A stretch of DNA of 33,801 bases from Alcaligenaceae bacterium (GTDB lineage Bacteria > Pseudomonadota > Gammaproteobacteria > Burkholderiales > Burkholderiaceae_B): the NCBI GenBank assembly GCA_029265795.1, contig JAJUGV010000025.1, positions 1 through 33,801 on the forward strand, read 5' to 3'. Shown here one piece after another: positions 8,596-16,089 of this stretch. Numbering within the stretch: the first letter of the stretch is position 1; each line of letters starts with the position of its first letter. Both the position numbers and the translations under genes were made by a program. The notes below the pieces were generated by a model. That model did not search any database. It worked only from the letters and a program-made list of their open reading frames with translations, and was not told the origin of the DNA.

Positions 8596-9060
8596 TTAAC
8601 CCATGAAGCTGGGCCACAGCGGAAAAATAAGGCCCAGTCCTTTGATAAACGCCGCCCAGACAAACAGCACGAGACTGATCCCCGTGATTGCTGCGACCTT
8701 CCAGTTGAAGACGTGGCTGGCGAAACTGCTGACGAAAACCAAGAGGAAGACGCTGATATAGACGCCCAGGTAGTTCATCAACAAGCCGCAAAGGACTACG
8801 CTGCCCAGAAGGATGAGTACGACGGGGTAGTCGAATTTTTCAACTGTCGTCTCCTCAGCTTTCTTGGACGTCGCTCCCAAGGCGACAAAAGCGCCCAGAA
8901 TGGCCAGACAGGTTCCCAACCAGAAGGGAAAATAGCCGGGCCCCATGCGGGCGGCGGTACCCATGGAATACTTGGTTGCGCCCAGCGCGAATCCAATTCC
9001 GATGAGCACGAACATGACGCCGGACCAGAAGTCCTGCTGATTCTTGATTCTGATATTCAC
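8596..9060 (-). CDS. tctB: Tripartite tricarboxylate transporter small permease
   Basis: A 154-residue TctB-family protein with four hydrophobic segments. It starts MNIRIKNQQDFWSGVMFVLIGIGFALGATKYSMGTAARMGPGYFP, which is the family's N-terminal signature (DFxxGxxF, then GTAxRMGPGYFP). The start codon is GTG at 9060, preceded by AAGGAGG with 6-nt spacing. That ribosome site sits in the loop of an 8-bp inverted repeat. It is the small membrane subunit of the TTT importer and pairs with TctA 18 bp downstream. The sensor-kinase gene ends 79 bp upstream. Confidence 0.94.
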   Translation of the reverse strand: MNIRIKNQQDFWSGVMFVLIGIGFALGATKYSMGTAARMGPGYFPFWLGTCLAILGAFVALGATSKKAEETTVEKFDYPVVLILLGSVVLCGLLMNYLGVYISVFLLVFVSSFASHVFNWKVAAITGISLVLFVWAAFIKGLGLIFPLWPSFMG

Positions 9061-9088
9061 CAGATGCCTCCTTATTTAAAGCATCTGG
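9060..9088 (-). promoter_or_regulatory. Hairpin presenting the tctB ribosome-binding site
   Basis: On the minus strand CCAGATGC (9088-9081) and GCATCTGG (9067-9060) form a perfect 8-bp stem around a 13-nt loop, TTTAAATAAGGAG. The Shine-Dalgarno AAGGAG(G) is in the loop and at the loop edge. The first base of the GTG start codon is the last paired base. This geometry could modulate initiation of tctB, and of tctA by coupling. Confidence 0.5.
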
Positions 9089-9136
9089 CATATTAGGAGA
9101 GGAGCTGGGCCCGTGACCCGGCGTTTCATTACGAAG

Positions 9137-9156
9137 ACATTACCATTCGGTAATGT
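9137..9156 (-). other. Hairpin overlapping the end of the sensor-kinase gene
   Basis: ACATTACC-GAAT-GGTAATGT on the minus strand is a perfect 8-bp stem with a 4-nt loop. It contains the final codons and TAA stop of the kinase gene. No U-tract follows. It may reduce read-through into tctBA or mark an mRNA processing site. Confidence 0.35.
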
Positions 9157-10564
9157 TCGGCAGCATGATGTTCACTTCCAGCCCGGGGCCGGCATCGAGA
9201 AACTCAACCTCACCCCCGTGCAGCGCGACGATGGCGCGCACGGAGGCCAGGCCCAGACCGAACCCCGGCGCATCCGGTTTGAGCCGATGGAAGCGGGTGC
9301 CCAAGCGGGCCAGCTCATCGGCAGGCACTCCTGCACCATTGTCTTTTACGATGATGCAGGCCTTACCTTTGCGGCGCGTCGTGCACAGCTTGATGGTGGA
9401 ACCTGGCCCGGCATACTTAAACGCGTTATCCACCAGATTGGTGATGGCGCTGGCCAGCAGGTCGGAGTCCGCCTGAACAGAAACGGCTTCTGTGTGCTGG
9501 TCGAGAACAAGTGTGATACTGCTTTCGGCAGCTACGGGTTCATAGAGCTCATACACGTCAGCCATTAACGCTTGCAATGAGATCACGGAAAAATCCTGAC
9601 GTCTCAGGCCCGATTCCGCTTCTGCGATCAGCAGCAGTTTCTCGGACACACTGATTAGCTCCATGATTTCCAGGGCCGCAGCATCCATGGCGGCCACCAG
9701 TTCGTCCGGGTCTCTGCTTCCTTGGCGTGCTTTCTCGAGCCGTCCCAGCACGCGTGCCAATGGCGTGCGGAGGTTATGAGCGATGGAGTCCGAGACATTG
9801 CGCACCCCGGTCATGAGGTTTTCGATGCGGTCCAACATGTAGTTAATGTCGTAGCGCAACTGCACGAATTCGTCGATCTCCGCCACGTCCGGCACACGCT
9901 GAGTGAGTTCCCCGGTGCCTACCCGCAAGGCGGTTTCACGTATGGCCTGCACGCGCTGGCGTAGTTCGCGGCGAAAAATCGTTGTGCCTATCATGACGAG
10001 AAAGACGGCAACCAGCGTGGCGGCGATCACCGCGTTCCCAATCAGTCCCTGAATTTCGCGCATATCTGCGATATCACGACCAACGATCAGAGTGGCGCCG
10101 TTCGATAGCTGCCGAAGGGTGAGCAGCCCCGTGATGGGGGCGCCTTCGCGCAGTACATTCAGCAAGATTGGGGTGTCCGATTCCTTGAGCAGGTCTAAGG
10201 CTGGAACCTGTACGTCGTCTTCCTCGACAGGAATCAATTCCAGGTTGCCGACTAGGCGCACGCCGGTCGAGGACACCAGAAGGTACATTTCGGTGTCGAT
10301 GTCCGTCTGGTCGGATAGCAGCTGTTCCAGTTCCTGCTGCAGCGCAATCAAGCCCTGATATTCATAATGCGTTGTCAGCCTGTTGGCGGCCAGCGTGACC
10401 TGCCTGGAAAACTGTAGCTGTAGCAGGTCTACGATCTTGCCGTAGGCGAAGATCAGCAAGAAGGCGGTGGTGCCGGCGGCAAGCAGGCTGTAGTTGAGCG
10501 TGAGTCGGAAGGCGACCGAACCCCAGAGGCGCCGCCATTCAGTCAAAAGCCGGTTAAACGGCAT
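9140..10564 (-). CDS. Sensor histidine kinase of the tctBA-linked two-component system
   Basis: A 474-residue membrane kinase. Transmembrane segments at about 20-42 and 176-196 flank a periplasmic sensor of about 130 residues. HAMP follows (about 197-250), then the H-box SIAHNLRTPLARV with His263. The ATPase domain has N-box NLVDNAFKYA (376-385), DNGAGVP (408-414) and GFGLGL (434-439). It overlaps the regulator gene by 11 bp, so the two are translationally coupled. It probably senses an extracellular carboxylate and controls tctBA downstream. It lacks the N-terminal sensor type of TctE, unlike the second kinase in this window (22133-23557), so the two TTT loci use different kinase families. 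Confidence 0.92.
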   Translation of the reverse strand: MPFNRLLTEWRRLWGSVAFRLTLNYSLLAAGTTAFLLIFAYGKIVDLLQLQFSRQVTLAANRLTTHYEYQGLIALQQELEQLLSDQTDIDTEMYLLVSSTGVRLVGNLELIPVEEDDVQVPALDLLKESDTPILLNVLREGAPITGLLTLRQLSNGATLIVGRDIADMREIQGLIGNAVIAATLVAVFLVMIGTTIFRRELRQRVQAIRETALRVGTGELTQRVPDVAEIDEFVQLRYDINYMLDRIENLMTGVRNVSDSIAHNLRTPLARVLGRLEKARQGSRDPDELVAAMDAAALEIMELISVSEKLLLIAEAESGLRRQDFSVISLQALMADVYELYEPVAAESSITLVLDQHTEAVSVQADSDLLASAITNLVDNAFKYAGPGSTIKLCTTRRKGKACIIVKDNGAGVPADELARLGTRFHRLKPDAPGFGLGLASVRAIVALHGGEVEFLDAGPGLEVNIMLPNITEW

Positions 10565-11282
10565 GTTCGGTCGTGGCGGACTTGTCGGCGCTACGTTCGG
10601 GATTGACGGAAAAACGGTAGCCCAGCCCTCGAACTGTATGGATCAGAGGAGGCGAGAAGCCATCGTCAATTTTCTGGCGTAAGCGACTGACGGTGGCATC
10701 GATTACGTTGGTCTGCGGGTTGAACTGGTAGCCCCACACGGCACCTAACAACATGGCTCGGGTCAGAACTTGCTCGGGATGAGTCATCATGTAGGCAAGC
10801 AGACGGCATTCACGCGGCTGCAGCGCGAGCTCCTTCCCAGCCCTTGTAATGCGCGGCACCGTGAGGTCGTAGCGCAGATCGGCATAGGTCAGCACGCGAT
10901 CGGTTCGGCTGTTCTTGGAGCGGCGCACCAATGCCTCGGCGCGTGTCAGGAGCTCGATAAGCGCAAACGGCTTGGTAAGATAATCGTCGCCGCCCAGTTT
11001 CAGGCCCTTCACCCTTTCATCCAGAGCGGTCAGTGCGCTGAGCACGATTACGGGGGTCTTGATACCCACCGCGCGCAGTTTAGTAAGGATCGACAGGCCG
11101 TCGACCTGGTTGGGCAGCATGCGATCCAAAATGATGAGATCCCACGGTTCCGTCGATGCTCGTTGCAGCCCTTCGACCCCGTCATGACAGATGACAGGCC
11201 AATGGCCGAGCTCACGAAACCCCTCCGCGATGTAATGGGCATTCTCGCGGTCATCTTCAATGATGAGACAGTTCCACATCAC
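10554..11282 (-). CDS. OmpR-family response regulator of the tctBA-linked system
   Basis: A 242-residue regulator. The receiver domain has acidic residues Asp10 and Asp11, phospho-acceptor Asp53 in LIILDRMLP and Lys104 in DYLTKPFAL. After a linker the winged-helix DNA-binding domain carries LQPRECRLLAYMMTHPEQVLTRAMLL and ends TVRGLGYRF. The receiver's segment after the phospho-Asp reads MLPNQVDGLS, slightly unusual against the common MLPxxDG. It is first in the operon regulator, kinase, tctB, tctA, which suggests it activates uptake of the sensed carboxylate. Confidence 0.93.
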   Translation of the reverse strand: MMWNCLIIEDDRENAHYIAEGFRELGHWPVICHDGVEGLQRASTEPWDLIILDRMLPNQVDGLSILTKLRAVGIKTPVIVLSALTALDERVKGLKLGGDDYLTKPFALIELLTRAEALVRRSKNSRTDRVLTYADLRYDLTVPRITRAGKELALQPRECRLLAYMMTHPEQVLTRAMLLGAVWGYQFNPQTNVIDATVSRLRQKIDDGFSPPLIHTVRGLGYRFSVNPERSADKSATTEHAV

Positions 11283-11411
11283 AGTCGCAACTCCTTAGAC
11301 GACGCTGTTCTAAGGGAAGTGTAGCAATTTAGGCCATGCGGCCGTGCGCGCCTGTGCAGCGGGTGGGCATCGACGCCGCGCAGACGCCGATGCCGGGAAG
11401 ACGCCTTGGGG

Positions 11412-11693
11412 TCAGTCTTGACGCTCGGTTACTTCCACCAGGTGATAGCCGAACTGGGTTTTGACAGGGCCTTGGACAACGCCCACGGGTGCGCTGAACA
11501 CCACTTCGTCGAATTCGCGCACCATTTGGCCGCGGCCAAATGTGCCCAGTGCGCCACCATCACGGCTGGACGGGCAAGTGGAGTGTTCTCGGGCGACTTG
11601 AGCGAAGTCAGCACCATTTTCAATGGCTTGCTTCAACTCATTGCATTTGGCTTCTGAGTCGACGAGGATATGACGGGCTGAGGCTTGTGCCAT
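11412..11693 (-). CDS. Stand-alone parvulin-type peptidyl-prolyl isomerase
   Basis: A 93-residue single-domain parvulin (PpiC/Par10 type) that catalyses cis-trans isomerisation of prolyl bonds. The N-terminal ASARHILVDSEAKCNELK, the central FAQVAREHSTCPSSRDGGALGTFGRGQMVREFD and the C-terminal GVVQGPVKTQFGYHLVEV match the family from end to end. The length equals E. coli PpiC. There is no signal peptide, so it is cytoplasmic. It stands between the regulator gene and a small secreted-protein gene and may be monocistronic. Confidence 0.95.
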   Translation of the reverse strand: MAQASARHILVDSEAKCNELKQAIENGADFAQVAREHSTCPSSRDGGALGTFGRGQMVREFDEVVFSAPVGVVQGPVKTQFGYHLVEVTERQD

Positions 11694-11751
11694 GGGTAAG
11701 GCTCCTTAAAAAATGAGGGGTCAGGGTAACTCACATTCCGCGAATGGGGCG

Positions 11752-12180
11752 TTAACGAAGGAAGAAGCCGCCCACACGGCCGTTTTGCACGTTGAGCGTG
11801 GCAAGAAGGTCGTCACCGTTATCTTCGAAGCTCACCTTCCATACCGATATCTCCAGCCCTTGTTGTCGCAAATTGCCCAAATATTCCACGTCGTATCCCT
11901 GTCTTAAGCGAGGGGCAATGGCGCGTGCCACCTGGGTAAACTCCGGTTCACCCAAAGCGGCGAACTCAGGCGTCCCCTCGCTGATGAATTCCTGGTGATT
12001 CTCTTCAGCTATAGCGTCCAGCAAGCGATGAATCACGGGGTGGTCGTGTGTTCCTGCCGGCTTTGTGTTTTGCGCCATGACAGGGGATAGCAGCGCGGCC
12101 AGCATGAGCAGTCCCGCGGCCAGGCGAGCCAGGCTGAGACGTACATCATATTGGGGTGCGGCGAAGGGGGCGGTATTCAT
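11752..12180 (-). CDS. Small secreted protein, possible NTF2-like (DUF3887-like) fold
   Basis: A 142-residue protein with a signal peptide: a hydrophobic stretch at 17-32 and a likely cleavage after VMA near residue 36. The mature part (IHRLLDAIAEENHQEFISEGTPEF, then YDVEYLGNLRQQGLEISVWKVSFEDNGDDLLATLNVQNGRVGGFFLR split over three strands) resembles small NTF2-like or DUF3887-type proteins. In these a helix pair precedes a sheet ending in a GxVxGF strand. I recall this from family resemblance and am not certain. No catalytic residues are evident. Function is unknown. It lies 58 bp upstream of the parvulin gene on the same strand. Confidence 0.75.
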   Translation of the reverse strand: MNTAPFAAPQYDVRLSLARLAAGLLMLAALLSPVMAQNTKPAGTHDHPVIHRLLDAIAEENHQEFISEGTPEFAALGEPEFTQVARAIAPRLRQGYDVEYLGNLRQQGLEISVWKVSFEDNGDDLLATLNVQNGRVGGFFLR

Positions 12181-12277
12181 GTAGAAGCTCCGTGGATTTG
12201 ATGCTTGTGCTGCGGATATGCAGCAACTTGTGGACGCTGCAGCAAATCCCGTACCTTGGAATAATTACCGGTCGGCA

Positions 12278-13477
12278 TCAGGCCAGGATGCCTCTTCTAC
12301 GCAAATCTGCCACGGTCTGCGCATCGAAGCCCGCCTCGGCCAGCACGCTGTCAGTATGCTCCCCAAGCGTGGGAGCTCGATGACGTATGCCGCCTGGGTT
12401 GTCGGACAGGACAGGAAATACCGCGGGCATTTCCACTTCAACACCACTAGCTGCCTGTACCCGGGTAATGGCTCCCCGCTCGCGATAGTGTGGATCTGTA
12501 GCGATCTCTCGAATGGAGTAGATGCGCCCTGACGGCACGCGGGCTGCCTTCAGTTGTTCCAGCATGGCGTCGATATCCGGATGGCTGCGCGTCCATTGCT
12601 CGATGGCGGCGTCAATCTCTTCTACGCGTGCGACTCGGCCGTCGTTGTGCGCGAGTGACGGGTCGTCGGCCAGGTCCGGGCGGCCGATGCAATGCATCAA
12701 GCGCTGAAAGATGGCGTCGCCGTTACCGGCAATGAGTACGTAGCTGCCATCGTGACATCGGTAGGCGTTCGAGGGCGCAATGCCGGGCAATGCTGCTCCA
12801 GCAGGTTCGCGCACGGCTCCAAAAACGGAATACTCCGGCAAGAGGCTCTCTGTGAGATTAAAGAGGCTTTCATACAAGGCGGCATCTATCACCTGGCCCT
12901 TGCCCCCACGGGCATCGCGCTGGTAGAGCGCCAACAGCACACCCAGGGCACCATGCAGGCCGGCAATGGTGTCACCTAGCGATAAACCAGCCCGTACCGG
13001 CGCGCGGCCCGGTTCGCCATTGAGGTAGCGCAGACCCGCAAACGCTTCGCCTACGGCTGCAAAGCCAGGCTCCAGCGCACGAGGGCCATTTTGCCCGTAG
13101 CCCGACACACGCAGCATGATCAATTTCGGATTAAGTTCATGCAGCGCCTCCCACGATAGGCCCCACTTCTCCATGGTGCCCGGGCGAAAATTCTCGATCA
13201 GCACGTCGGCATCTTTTGCCAGTTTGCGAACGATATCCTGGCCCTCTGCTTGACGTAGATCGACGCAGACAGATTTTTTGCTGCGCGACTGCGCTTCCCA
13301 CCACACCGAGGTGTCTCCATACAGCAAGCGCCACTTTCGCAAAGGGTCGCCTTGGCCCGGAGGCTCGATCTTGATAACGTCGGCACCAAAATCTGCAAGC
13401 GTCTTCGCTGCAAAAGGCCCGGCAATCAGTTGCCCCAGTTCAATGACGCGGATACCGGAAAGAATCTGTGTGGACAT
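12278..13477 (-). CDS. CaiB/BaiF (class III) CoA-transferase
   Basis: A 399-residue family III CoA-transferase, which moves CoA between carboxylic acids. The N-terminal block LSGIRVIELGQLIAGPFAAK, FGADVIKIEPPGQGDPLRKW, KKSVCVDLR and DVLIENFRPGTMEKWGL is diagnostic. The catalytic aspartate is visible as Asp169 in LSLGDTIAGLHGALG, at the position known from formyl-CoA transferase. The start at 13477 is chosen because GAGGAG lies 11 nt upstream and family homology begins there. An upstream in-frame ATG at 13552 would add an Arg/Cys-rich stretch with no family match. It faces the plus-strand catabolic row, with an IclR-type operator candidate between them, so it probably activates that pathway's substrate. 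Confidence 0.94.
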   Translation of the reverse strand: MSTQILSGIRVIELGQLIAGPFAAKTLADFGADVIKIEPPGQGDPLRKWRLLYGDTSVWWEAQSRSKKSVCVDLRQAEGQDIVRKLAKDADVLIENFRPGTMEKWGLSWEALHELNPKLIMLRVSGYGQNGPRALEPGFAAVGEAFAGLRYLNGEPGRAPVRAGLSLGDTIAGLHGALGVLLALYQRDARGGKGQVIDAALYESLFNLTESLLPEYSVFGAVREPAGAALPGIAPSNAYRCHDGSYVLIAGNGDAIFQRLMHCIGRPDLADDPSLAHNDGRVARVEEIDAAIEQWTRSHPDIDAMLEQLKAARVPSGRIYSIREIATDPHYRERGAITRVQAASGVEVEMPAVFPVLSDNPGGIRHRAPTLGEHTDSVLAEAGFDAQTVADLRRRGILA

Positions 13478-13568
13478 GCGTGAAACGGCTCCTCGACTTC
13501 GGATACGTACAGAAGTTCTGCAAAGAAGCAAGCATAACCGCGCCGGCTTCAAAAACCCTCACGGCACA

Positions 13569-13587
13569 ATTTCCGTTCTTCGGAAAT
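13569..13587. promoter_or_regulatory. Candidate IclR operator, site 1
   Basis: A perfect inverted repeat ATTTCCG-TTCTT-CGGAAAT in the divergent gap between the CoA-transferase and FMN-reductase genes. Its core TTTCC-N7-GGAAA recurs at 14995-15011. IclR-family regulators bind such short, AT-flanked inverted repeats, and the regulator gene is two genes away. Confidence 0.6.
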
Positions 13588-13650
13588 ATTGGTGTCCGTG
13601 GCTCCATTAGCAGCGACAATACGAGATTTGCGTAATGTTGGGAGATGTGT

Positions 13651-14205
13651 GTGTCGAAAATCCTGGCGATCTCGGGTAGTCTGCGAGCCGAATCCTATAA
13701 CACTGCGCTGCTGCGCACGATGAAAACCATGGCTCCGTCACATTGGGAGGTTGCGCTCGTTGTGCCAAAAGCGTTCCCCGTCTATGACGAGGATCTGCAG
13801 AAGCAGGGGTGGCCGTCGCCGGTTACCGAGTTAGCGCAATCGATACGCGAAGCCGACGGCGTCGTCATTTCCACCCCTGAATACAACTATTCGATTCCAG
13901 GTGGCCTGAAGAACGTGATTGACTGGCTGTCGCGGCTGCCCGATCCACCCTTCAAAGGCAAGCAGGTCGGAATTATGGGAGTGAGCGCGGGGCGCCTGGG
14001 CGCGATTCGCGGGCAGCTGCACCTGCGTCAGTGCTTTCAGTTTCTTGAGTCGCATGTTCTTAGCAGGCCGGAGGTCATCGTCGGCAATGCCGCTCAGGCC
14101 TTCGAGAATGGCACACTGAACGATTCGGCGAGTGTCGAAGCAATGCGCGCTTTCATCGCCGCTTTAGACGCCTGCATCGAAGCGATATCAACGCAAGTCC
14201 CATGA
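13651..14205 (+). CDS. NADPH-dependent FMN reductase (chromate/quinone reductase type)
   Basis: A flavodoxin-like FMN reductase of about 184 residues. The FMN phosphate loop GSLRAESYN is at 9-17, and the signature TPEYNYSIPGGLKNVIDWLSR identifies the NADPH-dependent FMN reductase family that includes chromate and azo reductases. It probably supplies reduced flavin or reduces a quinone or aromatic intermediate. A GTG at 13651 is preferred because the GGGAG ribosome site ends 6 nt before it. An in-frame ATG at 13645 directly abuts that site. The stop overlaps the IclR start as ATGA, so the two are translationally coupled. Confidence 0.93.
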   Translation: MSKILAISGSLRAESYNTALLRTMKTMAPSHWEVALVVPKAFPVYDEDLQKQGWPSPVTELAQSIREADGVVISTPEYNYSIPGGLKNVIDWLSRLPDPPFKGKQVGIMGVSAGRLGAIRGQLHLRQCFQFLESHVLSRPEVIVGNAAQAFENGTLNDSASVEAMRAFIAALDACIEAISTQVP

Positions 14206-15005
14206 GTGCTGCTGGGATTCAGAGCGCCGCCGGGGTACTGGATAGGACGGTTCAGCTTCTAAAGTTGCTGGCTACCGCCGGAAAGAAAGGCTTGCCTCTG
14301 ACGGTCATAGCCGGCGCTACCGGCCTTGCCAATTCCACCGTGCATCGTCTGCTGGCGCAATTGTGTGCCCAGGGTATGGTGGTCCAGCATGAATCCACCC
14401 GGCGCTACGCCTTGGGCCCCCTCATCTTCGAGCTGGGGGTGGCGGCTTCTGTCGCCTATGACCCGCGAGAGCACTGTGCGCCTTACCTACGCAAGCTCGC
14501 TGAAGAGGTGGGCGATACCGTTTACCTGACACTGCGCAGCGGCGCCGATGCCGTGTGCATAGATCGTCATGAGGGGCCGTCCCCCATACGTGTACTGACC
14601 CTTGAGGTAGGGAGCAGGCGGCCACTGGGTTTGGGCGCAGGAGGGTTGGCGATACTGGCTTTCATGCCGGGCGAAGAGCGCGAAGAACTCATTGTGCGCT
14701 CCAGCGAACACGCAGCAGTCAGACGGGAGCTCACGGAAGAAGAGTTAAGAAATGCGGTAGAGGAGTGCCGCCGCAATGGCTATGCGGTGATTCGCAACCG
14801 GGTGAATCCGGGTGTCTCTGCAGTCGGAGTGCCGCTTTTAAACTCGCTGGATCAACCGTTTGCGGCGGTAAGCATTGCCGCAATTGACAGCCGCCTCAGC
14901 CCCGACCGCATCAAAGCGCTGGCGCGTATTCTGCAGCAGCGGGTGCGATTGATACGCCAGGCGTCCATCGGTCCGCGAGCCGTTGCCAACATGGTTTCCA
15001 TTTAA
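14202..15005 (+). CDS. IclR-family transcriptional regulator
   Basis: A 267-residue IclR-type regulator. The N-terminal winged helix (about 10-75) includes LDRTVQLLKLLATAGKKGLPLTVIA with the recognition helix in LANSTVHRLLAQL. The C-terminal effector domain has VYLTLRSGADAVCIDRHEG, RRPLGLGAGGLAIL and GVSAVGVPLLN, typical of small-molecule-sensing IclR proteins. It sits within the cluster it likely controls. Two TTTCC-N7-GGAAA repeats, one in the divergent promoter and one over its own stop codon, are the likely targets. The effector is probably an aromatic or dicarboxylic acid handled by the flanking genes, an inference from context only. Confidence 0.94.
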   Translation: MSAAGIQSAAGVLDRTVQLLKLLATAGKKGLPLTVIAGATGLANSTVHRLLAQLCAQGMVVQHESTRRYALGPLIFELGVAASVAYDPREHCAPYLRKLAEEVGDTVYLTLRSGADAVCIDRHEGPSPIRVLTLEVGSRRPLGLGAGGLAILAFMPGEEREELIVRSSEHAAVRRELTEEELRNAVEECRRNGYAVIRNRVNPGVSAVGVPLLNSLDQPFAAVSIAAIDSRLSPDRIKALARILQQRVRLIRQASIGPRAVANMVSI

Positions 15006-15011
15006 TGGAAA
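14995..15011. promoter_or_regulatory. Candidate IclR operator, site 2
   Basis: TTTCCAT-TTA-ATGGAAA, a perfect inverted repeat matching site 1 in its TTTCC-N7-GGAAA core. It spans the TAA stop of the IclR gene and lies 83 bp before the Bug-protein start, where it could control the downstream half of the row. Confidence 0.5.
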
Positions 15012-15093
15012 ACGGGCGTTGATGGCAGCTGTGTCTCTCTATAGTGCGGTCTGACTGCATATCGCAGAATCTTTCATAAGGAGACACCGACAA

Positions 15094-16056
15094 ATGAAAA
15101 ACCTCAGAAGGGCCCTCACTACGGGTTTGTTCTTGAGCCTGGTATCCGGCGCTGTCATGGCTGACTACCCGAGTCGGCCAATCACTCTCATCCACGGCTT
15201 TGGTGCCGGCGGCAATGCGGATTCCGTCGCGCGTGTGGTGGCCGCGGGCCTGGAAAAGCAACTCGGTCAGACCGTCGTGGTTGAGCCGCGCACAGGCGCC
15301 GGCGGCACCATTGCGTCAGCATACGTCGCCAAGGCGAACCCCGATGGGCACACCCTCATCATGTTGACGGGCGGACATACCGCTTCAGCCGCGGTCAGGA
15401 AGGAGCTGCAGTACGACCCGGTCAACGACTTTTCCATGATCTCGACGGTATCGCGCTTTCCTTTCGTGATTGCTGTGAAGGCCGACCATCCGGCTAAGGA
15501 TCTGGGCCAGCTACTCGACAGCGCTCGTCAATCCAAGCAGGGCGTAACGTACTCCTCGGTAGGTTCCGGCTCGACCCAACACCTTACAGGTGAACTGCTG
15601 GCAGCGACTTCTTCAGCCGACATGCTGCACATTCCCTATCGTGGCGGTGGCGCACCCGTCATGGCGGTATTGGCGGGTGATGTCGACGTACTGATCGACA
15701 CAGTCACCGTGGCGGCGCCACAGCTGCAAGCCGGGGCATTGCGTGCACTGGCGGTAACCAGTAAGCAGCCATGGCCATTGCTGCCGGATGCACCGGCTGT
15801 GCACGATACTTTGCCGAACTACGAAGTCATGTCTTGGTTGGGCGTAGCGGGTCCGGCCGGCATGTCTGACGAGGTTGTGGAAAAGCTGAACGGAGCCGTC
15901 AAAGCGGTGTTGAACGACCCCGAGGTGCAAGCCTCGCTCAACAAAATGGGCAGTGAAGCGTGGTACAGCCGGCCCGATGAAATGCGCACCATGATTGCAG
16001 ACACTATTGAACAGTGGAAGCAGGTCGTATCGACGGCGGGCATCCCGCTGCAGTAA
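15094..16056 (+). CDS. Bug-family (TctC-like) solute-binding protein
   Basis: A 320-residue periplasmic protein of the Bug family. A signal peptide ends at AVMA-DYP (about residue 23). The canonical PSRPITLIHGFGAGGNADSVARVV and GQTVVVEPRTGAGGTIASAYVAKANPDGHTL are followed by the ligand loop YSSVGSGSTQHLTGELL. HIPYRGGGAPVMAVLAGDVDVL and a C-terminal GMSDEVVEKLNGAVKAVL complete the family pattern. AAGGAG lies 8 nt upstream of the ATG. Bug proteins bind carboxylates or amides, and many have no dedicated permease. This one may serve a TctAB pair such as the one at 7072-9060 or act as a signal receptor. It is part of the IclR-linked catabolic row. Confidence 0.95.
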   Translation: MKNLRRALTTGLFLSLVSGAVMADYPSRPITLIHGFGAGGNADSVARVVAAGLEKQLGQTVVVEPRTGAGGTIASAYVAKANPDGHTLIMLTGGHTASAAVRKELQYDPVNDFSMISTVSRFPFVIAVKADHPAKDLGQLLDSARQSKQGVTYSSVGSGSTQHLTGELLAATSSADMLHIPYRGGGAPVMAVLAGDVDVLIDTVTVAAPQLQAGALRALAVTSKQPWPLLPDAPAVHDTLPNYEVMSWLGVAGPAGMSDEVVEKLNGAVKAVLNDPEVQASLNKMGSEAWYSRPDEMRTMIADTIEQWKQVVSTAGIPLQ

Positions 16057-16089
16057 CCGCAGTACATCGTTTCAAATAAAGAGGTAGTA

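Noticed and set aside
11406-11415. TTGGGGTCAG near the parvulin stop, matching half of the coding palindrome
   Set aside because: Only 10 bases match, the second arm is absent, and a match of this length is expected occasionally by chance in about 34 kb on both strands.
13478-13552. 25-residue N-terminal extension of the CoA-transferase
   Set aside because: The extension is Arg/Cys rich and unlike the family, while a GAGGAG ribosome site and family homology support the start at 13477.
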